Shown piece after piece: positions 1-6,026 of a stretch of 18,694 nt of DNA; the stretch's first letter is position 1; the number at the start of each line of letters is the position of its first letter. The notes under the pieces were generated by a model, which worked only from the letters and a program-made list of their open reading frames with translations, had not been told where the DNA came from and did not search any database. The DNA lies in assembly GCA_946482655.1 (NCBI GenBank), contig CAMLSA010000066.1, positions 1-18,694 of the forward strand, given 5' to 3'. This DNA comes from an uncultured Sphingomonas sp. (GTDB lineage: Bacteria; Pseudomonadota; Alphaproteobacteria; Sphingomonadales; Sphingomonadaceae). The position numbers and the translations under genes were made by a program.

Positions 1-1
1 T

Positions 2-526
2 CTCTGCGTCGGCTGCGACAATTGCGAAAAGGCCTGCGCCGACAGCCATGACGGCATCTCGCGGCTAGACCGTGAGGCGGGGCGCACCTTCGCGCACCTT
101 CATGTGCCGACGAGCTGCCGGCACTGCGAGCATCCGCACTGCATGGCCGACTGTCCGCCGACCGCCATCCACCGCGGTCAGGACGGTGAGGTCTATATCG
201 ACAATAGCTGCATCGGCTGCGGCAATTGCCAGCGCAACTGCCCATATGGCGTGATCCGGATGGAGAAGGAGCCGCCGAAGAAGCCGAGTCTCTGGAAATG
301 GTTTCTGTTCGGTCAGGGTCCCGGACCGGGCGAGCCCAGCCATGAATGGGCCTATGCCAATGCCGAGCCGGGGGTCGAGAAGGCGAAGCGCGCGGTCAAA
401 TGCGACATGTGTTCGGGCATCGAGGGCGGTCCGAGCTGTGTACGCGCCTGTCCGACGGGAGCTGCGATCCGCGTCGCTCCAGAGGAATTCCTGACGGTCG
501 CCCGGCTGCAGCGGGACGACGCCTAA
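2..526 (+). CDS. Partial iron-sulfur protein with four [4Fe-4S] ferredoxin-type clusters (3' part)
   Basis: The reading frame is open from the left edge, so the N-terminus is missing; 174 residues are visible. Sixteen cysteines form four ferredoxin-like groups, at visible residues 2/5/8/12, 39/42/47/51, 70/73/76/80 and 134/137/146/150. This is the layout of the electron-transfer subunits DmsB, NrfC and HybA of the established four-cluster family. No signal peptide can be judged, but no export is implied and it probably sits on the cytoplasmic face. Its stop codon overlaps the start of the cytochrome b-like gene (TAATG), so the two are almost certainly co-transcribed and translationally coupled. 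It would pass electrons to or from that membrane protein. Related alphaproteobacterial proteins can carry cyclic-nucleotide-binding or oxidoreductase domains upstream, but that part cannot be seen here. The ferredoxin role is firm; the electron donor is unknown. Confidence 0.88.
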   Translation, partial: LCVGCDNCEKACADSHDGISRLDREAGRTFAHLHVPTSCRHCEHPHCMADCPPTAIHRGQDGEVYIDNSCIGCGNCQRNCPYGVIRMEKEPPKKPSLWKWFLFGQGPGPGEPSHEWAYANAEPGVEKAKRAVKCDMCSGIEGGPSCVRACPTGAAIRVAPEEFLTVARLQRDDA

Positions 527-1404
527 TGGCCAGTAAATCGCTTCGTCAGGCGACCTCCGGTCGCCAGCGTGCCTCCGAGCATGAAGGTTTTCTGCGCTAT
601 CATGGCTATAAGTGGCTCAAGACCGCGCTGGCGATCAGCGCGGTCGCACTGCTCATCTACGCCTTCAACGACGTCCAGCCCAGGCCCAACGGCGGTTCGA
701 TCTACGGCTACATAACCGGAACGATCGGCGTCGGCCTGATCCTCTGGCTCACGATGCTCGGGGTCAGGAAGCGCCAGATCACTCCAGGCCGCTGGTCGCT
801 CAAGAGCTGGACGTCGGCGCACGTCTATCTTGGGCTGTCACTGATCGTCATCGGCTCGCTCCATACCGGTTTCGACTTCGGATGGAATATCCATACTCTT
901 GCCTATGTCCTTATGATGCTTGTGATCGGATCAGGGATTTTCGGCATCGCGGCCTATGCTTCGCTGCCTCAGGCGCTGTCTGCCAATCGCGGCGAAACCA
1001 CCCAGTTGCAGATGCTCGACAATCTTCGGATGCTCGATCGCCAGCTCAACGAAGCGGCGCAGCCGCTCGACGCCGAGGGTGCCGCGATCGTCCAGATGGC
1101 GCTGCACGACGATCCCTTTGGGGGCGGCCTGTGGGCTCGGCTGACCGGCCGCTACGACAAGTGCGGCACCCGCGCGGCATTAGCCGCCGTGCGGGCGCAT
1201 CACATCCGCAGCGAGGGTGAGGCCGATCCGTTCGATACGGTCGAGGTGCTGCTCGAACGAAAGCGGTCGGCCTTGTCGCGGATCCGAAAGCATCTCCGGC
1301 TCAAGGCGTTGCTCGAGGTCTGGCTGTACATCCATGTGCCGCTGACCTTCGCGCTGATCGCGGCGCTGTTCGTGCACATCGTCGCTGTCTTCTATTACTG
1401 GTGA
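526..1404 (+). CDS. Five-helix membrane protein, predicted diheme b-type cytochrome
   Basis: The protein has 292 residues, starting at the ATG that overlaps the preceding stop. Hydrophobic helices lie at about 32-47, 60-79, 97-114, 122-143 and 265-290. Two of them carry paired histidines 14 residues apart: H99/H113 in helix 3 and H270/H284 in helix 5. This spacing is that of bis-histidine diheme b cytochromes. With the N-terminus inside (basic loop at 81-93), H99/H270 would hold a heme near the cytoplasm and H113/H284 one near the periplasm. A charged loop of about 120 residues (144-264) between helices 4 and 5 should be cytoplasmic and could dock the iron-sulfur partner. The gene lies between the four-cluster ferredoxin gene and the decaheme cytochrome gene. 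It is therefore the likely transmembrane link. I recognise no named family; heme binding is inferred from the histidine pattern. Confidence 0.8.
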   Translation: MASKSLRQATSGRQRASEHEGFLRYHGYKWLKTALAISAVALLIYAFNDVQPRPNGGSIYGYITGTIGVGLILWLTMLGVRKRQITPGRWSLKSWTSAHVYLGLSLIVIGSLHTGFDFGWNIHTLAYVLMMLVIGSGIFGIAAYASLPQALSANRGETTQLQMLDNLRMLDRQLNEAAQPLDAEGAAIVQMALHDDPFGGGLWARLTGRYDKCGTRAALAAVRAHHIRSEGEADPFDTVEVLLERKRSALSRIRKHLRLKALLEVWLYIHVPLTFALIAALFVHIVAVFYYW

Positions 1405-1414
1405 GAACGCGCAA

Positions 1415-3235
1415 ATGAGCTTCATTGTTCGCACAGTAGCGCGCACCGCCGATGGACGGGACATCGTCCGTCCCAAGAGCTACGACAAGGCAGAGCTGAG
1501 CGTCGGCCGCAGTCCGTCGAGCGATATCCACTTGCCGGACCTGGCGGTAACCCTCAATCATGCGGTGATCCGTCATGGCGGCGGCGCCGTGGAGGTCGCG
1601 GCGACCGCGGGCCTGCCCTTCGTCGTCGACGGCAGGCAGACCGAACATGAGCGGTTCAGCGCCGCGCAGGGCGCCATCGTCCGGATCGGCAGCCATTCTC
1701 TTTCCTTCTCGGCCGGAGAGGGCGAGGAGAAAGGCAAGGTCGTCATCACCGTCGAACGGGTCGGCGCGATTTCCAACGCGTCCGAGGAAAAAGAGGAGGC
1801 GCATGTCTTCTCGCTCGCCTCGACCCTCCCCGGCAAGCGGCCGCTCGCTTGGGCGCTGGCGCTTCTGGTGCTGGCGGTCTTCCTGATCTGGCCGCTGACG
1901 TCGATCCATACCCAGCCAACCGACCAGACCCGCAAAATCGCGTTCCACGCCGACGAGATGTGGACTTCGGGCAGCCTGTCCCAGGCCCACAGGAGCCTCG
2001 AGAACAATTGCCAGGCCTGTCACGTCAAGGCGGGTCAGGCGGTTCGGGATACCGCGTGCGTCGCCTGCCACACCAAGGTGCATGATCACGGCGATCCGAA
2101 GAAGCTCGCCGATGCCAAGGGACCGCTCGGCATCGTCGGTGCGACCAAGCAGGTGGTCGGCGGTGTGTTCGGCATCCAGCCCGGCCGCTGCGTCGAATGC
2201 CATACCGAGCATCAGGGCACGACCGCGATGCCGGTGACCGACGAGCGTTTCTGCACCAATTGCCACGATGACATGAGCAAGCGGGTCCGGACCGCGCTCA
2301 AGGACACTGCCGATTTCGGTGCCAATCACCCTCAGTTCGAGCCGACGATCCGCTTCGCCGGAACCGGCGGGGCGCCGATGTTCCGCCGGGTCTCCCTCGA
2401 CGCGAATCCCAAGGAGGATAACGGCCTGAAATTCCCGCACGATCTCCATCTCTCGGCCACCAACGGCGTTGCCCAGATGGCGAAGAGGCTGGGCAAGGGC
2501 GAGGGCTATGGCGCACCGCTCGATTGCGCCAATTGCCATACGCGCGACGCCACCGGTACGAGCTTCGTCGCGGTGAAGATGGAGCCGGCATGCGGCGCTT
2601 GCCACTCGCTCGCCTTCGATCGAATCGGTGGCACGATCCGGACGCTGCGCCATGGCGAGCCAGCGCAGGTGATCGCCGATATCCGCGCCTTTTATCGCGC
2701 CGGCGGCTCACGCAACGCGGCCTTCCAGGGCATGGAGCGGCGGCGGCCGGGCGACTTCGCGACTTCGGGGCAGCGGGTCAACTTCGCGCAGACCAGCGCG
2801 ATGCATATCGGCAATGCCGAGCAGGCGATCCGCGCCGTCTTCTCGAAGGACGGCGCTTGCTTCGACTGTCACAGCGTTCGCGAGACCGGCAATGCCACGA
2901 CGCCGTTCGCGGTTAAGCCGGTAGCGCTGGCGGCCCGCTATATGACCAAGGGCTGGTTCGATCACGCCGCACACGACACCGAGACCTGCGTCAGTTGTCA
3001 TGCGGTGAAGGGATCGAGCTTCTCGTCCGACGTCAGCCTGCCCAAGCTGGCCAAATGCCAGGAGTGCCATGGCGGCCAGGACGCTCGTAAGGAAGTGCCG
3101 TCATCCTGTGCGATGTGCCACGATTATCACCGGACCGAATTTGCGCCGCTGATGGTCCGCAGCAGCCGCGCCCGCGGCAAGGCGGTCGAGCATATCAACA
3201 AAAAGGCGCTGAAGGAGGCGGGCAGCGGCATTTAA
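1415..3235 (+). CDS. FHA domain - transmembrane helix - decaheme c-type cytochrome fusion
   Basis: The protein has 606 residues and three parts. Residues about 20-105 resemble a forkhead-associated domain: GR at 31-32, DIHL at 37-40, and a T-x-x-H (46-49) in place of the usual S-x-x-H. The later Asn-Gly element is poorly kept. A single hydrophobic helix spans about 143-163, preceded by GKR, which predicts a cytoplasmic N-terminus. The rest is periplasmic with ten CXXCH heme sites, first Cys at 199, 215, 259, 280, 371, 393, 482, 525, 548 and 565, as in multiheme c3/c7-type cytochromes. There is no cleavable signal peptide, so the helix would serve as the export anchor. The gene starts 10 bp after the cytochrome b-like gene. 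Electron transfer is well supported. FHA domains bind phosphothreonine in known cases; the role here is inference. Confidence 0.9.
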   Translation: MSFIVRTVARTADGRDIVRPKSYDKAELSVGRSPSSDIHLPDLAVTLNHAVIRHGGGAVEVAATAGLPFVVDGRQTEHERFSAAQGAIVRIGSHSLSFSAGEGEEKGKVVITVERVGAISNASEEKEEAHVFSLASTLPGKRPLAWALALLVLAVFLIWPLTSIHTQPTDQTRKIAFHADEMWTSGSLSQAHRSLENNCQACHVKAGQAVRDTACVACHTKVHDHGDPKKLADAKGPLGIVGATKQVVGGVFGIQPGRCVECHTEHQGTTAMPVTDERFCTNCHDDMSKRVRTALKDTADFGANHPQFEPTIRFAGTGGAPMFRRVSLDANPKEDNGLKFPHDLHLSATNGVAQMAKRLGKGEGYGAPLDCANCHTRDATGTSFVAVKMEPACGACHSLAFDRIGGTIRTLRHGEPAQVIADIRAFYRAGGSRNAAFQGMERRRPGDFATSGQRVNFAQTSAMHIGNAEQAIRAVFSKDGACFDCHSVRETGNATTPFAVKPVALAARYMTKGWFDHAAHDTETCVSCHAVKGSSFSSDVSLPKLAKCQECHGGQDARKEVPSSCAMCHDYHRTEFAPLMVRSSRARGKAVEHINKKALKEAGSGI

Positions 3236-3262
3236 CGGTCAGTTTACCGCCTTTTTACATTG

Positions 3263-3282
3263 GCTGTGTAGAAGATCACAGC
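3263..3282 (+). promoter_or_regulatory. CRP/FNR-family-like operator upstream of the phosphodiesterase gene
   Basis: A perfect 6-bp inverted repeat, GCTGTG and CACAGC, is separated by 8 bp. It contains TGTGT-N6-TCACA, one mismatch from the E. coli CRP core TGTGA-N6-TCACA. It is centred near 3272.5, about 90 bp before the phosphodiesterase ATG at 3362 and 37 bp after the cytochrome stop. A weak -10-like GATACA at 3304-3309 would place the site near -43. The match is seen directly; which regulator binds is inference. Confidence 0.5.
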
Positions 3283-3361
3283 GGCGGCAGTTAGCGCATG
3301 ATGGATACAGGGGCGTTAGAGCGGAGCCGGAAAGAGAAACCGGTGAGTAAGGAATGACGTC

Positions 3362-4231
3362 ATGTTGATCGCACAGTTGACGGACCTGCATATCGGCTTC
3401 GACCAAGACAACCCCGATGAGCTCAATTTCCGCCGCGTCGCCTCGGCGATCGATTATGTGAAAGGCCTGTCGGTCATCCCGGATCGCCTGTTCCTTACCG
3501 GCGATCTCACCGATCATGGTGATCTGAAAAGCTATGTGCGACTCAAGAGCCTAATCGACAGCTGCAATTTTCCCGTCCATCTCTGCGTCGGCAATCATGA
3601 CGATCGCGGCACGATGAGACAGGTTTTTCCCGATCTCCCGCTCGATGACGGCTTCGTCCAATATGTCATCGACGAGCCGGAAGTGCGGATCATCGTGCTG
3701 GACACGCTCGATCCCGGCCATCATGGCGGCGCCTTCTGCCGCCGCCGCGCCGGCTGGCTCAGGGCCCGGCTGCTCGAAGTGCCCGGCAAGCCGGTGCTCA
3801 TCGTACTCCACCACCCGCCGATCGAGACCGGCATTCCCTGGATGACCGCGCATCCCACCGAGCCTTGGGTCGTCGCCCTCGACAAGGCGATCGGGGACCG
3901 CTCCAACGTGCTGATGATCTCAGGCCATATCCATCGTTCGATCACCACCCAGTGGCATGGCCGGATGCTGGCGGTGGCTCCGTCGACCGCCCCCCAGGTC
4001 GCGCTCGAGATGGCGCCGATGGACCCGGAAACGCCCGACGAACGCCCGATGATCGTCGCCGAGGCTCCTGGCGTCGCACTTCATCTCTGGACAGGCGAAT
4101 CCTTCGTGACTCATCACGCGCAGGTCGGGGCCCCCGATGTCCTTGCGCGCTACGACCGCAACCTCCAGCCGCTCGTGCAGGCATTGGCCGAAGAGCATGA
4201 CATGATCGACCGGGATGCCGCTGCGGCTTAA
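3362..4231 (+). CDS. Class III cyclic-nucleotide phosphodiesterase-like metallophosphoesterase (CpdA/Rv0805 type)
   Basis: The protein has 289 residues. All five calcineurin-like metal-binding motifs are present in order: D8-x-H10, GDLTD at 47-51, GNHD at 77-80, HH at 150-151, and GHIH at 188-191. Length and motif spacing match CpdA of E. coli and Rv0805 of Mycobacterium, which hydrolyse cAMP with two bound metal ions. No signal peptide or membrane helix is seen, so it is probably cytoplasmic. The ATG at 3362 follows an AAGGA about 7 bp upstream. The gene lies downstream of the cytochrome operon and behind a CRP-like site. This would fit a cAMP-degrading feedback enzyme. The family also includes enzymes acting on other phosphodiesters, so the cAMP substrate is a good inference, not proven. 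Confidence 0.85.
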   Translation: MLIAQLTDLHIGFDQDNPDELNFRRVASAIDYVKGLSVIPDRLFLTGDLTDHGDLKSYVRLKSLIDSCNFPVHLCVGNHDDRGTMRQVFPDLPLDDGFVQYVIDEPEVRIIVLDTLDPGHHGGAFCRRRAGWLRARLLEVPGKPVLIVLHHPPIETGIPWMTAHPTEPWVVALDKAIGDRSNVLMISGHIHRSITTQWHGRMLAVAPSTAPQVALEMAPMDPETPDERPMIVAEAPGVALHLWTGESFVTHHAQVGAPDVLARYDRNLQPLVQALAEEHDMIDRDAAAA

Positions 4232-4258
4232 CGCCGAGACGAGGCGAAGGCGGCTTGC

Positions 4259-4555
4259 TCACCGTTTGCGAACGAATTCCGCGCGCAGCACCAGGCCCTT
4301 GATACCTTCGTAACGGCAGTCGATCTCCTGCTCGTCGCCGGTCAGCCGGATCGACTTGATCAGCGTGCCGCGCTTGAGGGTCTGATTGGCACCCTTGACC
4401 TTGAGGTCCTTGACCAGGGTTACGCTGTCGCCGTCGGCCAGCACGTTGCCGACTGAATCGCGAACCTCGACGTCCCGCCCGCCGGCCACGGCGGCATCGC
4501 GGGCGCTGATCCATTCGCCGCGGGCTTCGTCATAGACATAATCCTCGTTGCTCAT
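4259..4555 (-). CDS. PhnA/YjdM C-terminal domain protein without the zinc ribbon
   Basis: The protein has 98 residues. From about residue 33 to the end it matches the C-terminal domain of E. coli PhnA (YjdM): LADGDSV, the VKDLKVKG segment, then IRL, the IDC motif and a final EFV-basic tail. The N-terminal zinc ribbon of the E. coli protein, with its paired CXXC motifs, is absent; residues 1-32 here are acidic and contain no cysteine. Database names such as alkylphosphonate utilization protein are historical, since YjdM is not part of the C-P lyase pathway. The function is therefore unknown. The start follows GGAAA about 5 bp upstream. It is transcribed divergently from folE and convergently with the phosphodiesterase gene. 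Family membership is secure. Confidence 0.85.
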   Translation of the reverse strand: MSNEDYVYDEARGEWISARDAAVAGGRDVEVRDSVGNVLADGDSVTLVKDLKVKGANQTLKRGTLIKSIRLTGDEQEIDCRYEGIKGLVLRAEFVRKR

Positions 4556-4670
4556 CGCGATTTCCGGCCTCCAACGCCGCTATGGTATCTCGCAACGGTA
4601 GAGGCTTTTGATCTCGGGTGATATGGGTCGGTGCGGTCGCCACCCGGGAAAATGGTTACATTCGACGCTT

Positions 4671-4691
4671 CCATGCGTTAGGGCCGCATGG
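4671..4691 (+). repeat. Inverted repeat in the folE leader
   Basis: Perfect 6-bp arms CCATGC and GCATGG flank a 9-nt loop, ending 25 bp before the folE ATG and just before its AAGGA. It could form a small hairpin in the 5' leader or be a protein-binding dyad. It has no T-run and is not a terminator. Confidence 0.35.
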
Positions 4692-4716
4692 CTCGGAAGG
4701 AAAATGAACAGGCAGG

Positions 4717-5349
4717 ATGTTTGAGGGAATGTCGATACTGGATGACGACGACGAGGCGATAGATGGCATGCCCCCGGGCAAGCTGCCGGTACCCGAGGAA
4801 GTCCAGGAAGCGATCCGTACGCTGATCCGCTGGTCCGGCGACGATCCCGGCCGGGAGGGCCTGCTCGATACGCCGTCGCGGGTCGGCCGCGCCTGGCGGG
4901 AATATTGCCAGGGCTATGCCGAGGATCCGTCGCTGCACCTGAGCCGCACCTTCGAGGAGGTGGGCGGCTATGACGAGATCGTCCTGCTCAAGGACATTCC
5001 GTTCCAATCGCATTGCGAACATCATATGGCGCCGATCATCGGCCACGCCCATATCGCGTATCTGCCGCGAAATCGCGTCGTCGGCATCTCCAAGCTCGCC
5101 CGCGTCCTTCATGGCTACGCGCGAAGGCTGCAGATCCAGGAGCGGCTGACCGCGGAGGTCGCGGACTGTATCTGGAACAATCTCGAGCCGGCCGGCGTCG
5201 CGGTGGTGATCCATGCCAGCCACAGCTGCATGACGGCGCGCGGTGTGCGGACCCCCGGTGTGGGCATGACGACGAGCCGCATGATGGGTGTCTTCCGCGA
5301 CGACGACCGAAGCCGTAAGGAAGTGCTGAGCCTGATGGGGCTCGGTTGA
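4717..5349 (+). CDS. folE: GTP cyclohydrolase I
   Basis: FolE converts GTP to 7,8-dihydroneopterin triphosphate, the first step of tetrahydrofolate synthesis. The 210-residue protein has the zinc ligands C100, H103 (in SHCEHH) and C171 (in HSCMTARG). These correspond to C110, H113 and C181 of the E. coli enzyme. The conserved TPSRV segment and the RLQIQERLT substrate-site region are also present. The length is normal for the cytoplasmic homodecameric type I enzyme. The start is not certain: ATG at 4717 has an AAGGA about 16 bp upstream, while ATG at 4729 directly follows GAGGGA with almost no spacing. The conserved domain begins well after both. The secreted-protein gene follows after 23 bp and may be co-transcribed. 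Confidence 0.96.
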   Translation: MFEGMSILDDDDEAIDGMPPGKLPVPEEVQEAIRTLIRWSGDDPGREGLLDTPSRVGRAWREYCQGYAEDPSLHLSRTFEEVGGYDEIVLLKDIPFQSHCEHHMAPIIGHAHIAYLPRNRVVGISKLARVLHGYARRLQIQERLTAEVADCIWNNLEPAGVAVVIHASHSCMTARGVRTPGVGMTTSRMMGVFRDDDRSRKEVLSLMGLG

Positions 5350-5372
5350 ATTCTGTCTTCAGAGGTGATTCG

Positions 5373-5849
5373 ATGAAGCGTGGCTTGATAATTCTCGCCC
5401 TTGCCACCGGCCTGCCCCTTGCTGCCCACGCGGCGCCCCCGCCCGGCCCCGGCGCCGCCGCTCCCGCCAAGCCCCTCGCGCTGACGCCCGGTACGCGGCG
5501 GGTGACCTTGTCGCCGGAAGGAAATGCGACGGCCGCGAAGATCATGGGCGCCCCGGATCCGCGTATGACCGAAATCCAGGCCGAGATGAATTCGATCAAG
5601 CAGCAGCAGCTCAAGCTGATCGCCGGCCCGACTATCGATATCGAGAAGCTTGAACCACTGTTCCGTCGCGAAGAGGCGCTGCTGACCGAGGTCCGCACGC
5701 GCAAGAATGACCGGATGATCGCGCTGCTCCGGGCGCTGACCGACCCGGATCGTATCGCCCTCCTGCAGTCGCTGGCCAAGCCGGCCCAGCCACAGAACTC
5801 GAAGCCGGCTCAGCCGAGGACATCAAAACCCACCCCCCCGACGCGTTGA
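5373..5849 (+). CDS. Small exported protein, Spy/CpxP-like helical, with a proline-rich tail
   Basis: The protein has 158 residues, starting at the ATG preceded by AGAGGTG. A signal peptide is clear: MKR, then the hydrophobic stretch LIILALATGLPLA, then an AHA-A type cleavage site near residue 21. After a Pro/Ala linker, residues about 50-130 are helical and charged. They resemble the periplasmic Spy/CpxP/heavy-metal-sensor family (short helices with a RREEALLTEVR core). That assignment is by resemblance and is only moderate. The C-terminus has three imperfect 7-8 residue units, KPAQPQNS, KPAQPRTS and KPTPPTR, which suggest a flexible or wall-associating tail. The protein contains no cysteine. 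It follows folE by 23 bp, with no obvious functional link. Periplasmic location is well supported; the function is unknown. Confidence 0.75.
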   Translation: MKRGLIILALATGLPLAAHAAPPPGPGAAAPAKPLALTPGTRRVTLSPEGNATAAKIMGAPDPRMTEIQAEMNSIKQQQLKLIAGPTIDIEKLEPLFRREEALLTEVRTRKNDRMIALLRALTDPDRIALLQSLAKPAQPQNSKPAQPRTSKPTPPTR

Positions 5850-5927
5850 CGCCGCCGGCAGTCGTCCGGCTTCACAGGATGCCGTTCGGCGATCACGCGC
5901 CCATATCCGGAAAACTGATCCCGAAGA

Positions 5928-5949
5928 TTGTTGTGGGCGGATGCAACAA
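5928..5949 (+). repeat. Inverted repeat upstream of cfa
   Basis: Arms TTGTTG and CAACAA are separated by 10 bp, 77 bp before the chosen cfa start. It lies in the largest gap of the window (5850-6026) and could be an operator. No convincing -35/-10 pair was found beside it. Confidence 0.3.
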
Positions 5950-6026
5950 AGCCTCTTTTTCCGCCGTACCGCTCCATATATGCGACGGAATCGTTGGGGA
6001 ACGGGAATGGGGACGGACAAGTACAA

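Noticed and set aside
1301..2653. Long minus-strand open frame (450 codons) opposite the decaheme gene
   Set aside because: The plus strand encodes clear FHA and CXXCH motifs; the antisense frame has low-complexity Arg/Gly/Ala composition and no recognisable domain, a usual shadow in GC-rich DNA.
3233..3256. Possible terminator after the decaheme gene (CGGT-CAGTTT-ACCG then T5)
   Set aside because: The stem is only 4 bp, with a CC gap before the T-run; too weak to call.
5854..5870. Hairpin GCCGG-N7-CCGGC after the Spy-like gene
   Set aside because: The stem is 5 bp and no T-run follows, so it does not support an intrinsic terminator.
5909..5933. EcfG-like general stress promoter (GGAA ... 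GTT) before cfa
   Set aside because: GGAAAA lacks the C of the GGAAC -35 and the -10 lacks the leading C of CGTT; the match is too poor.
5928..6026. N-terminal extension of Cfa to 5928
   Set aside because: The added residues do not resemble the family, and the ATG at 6027 gives a normal length.
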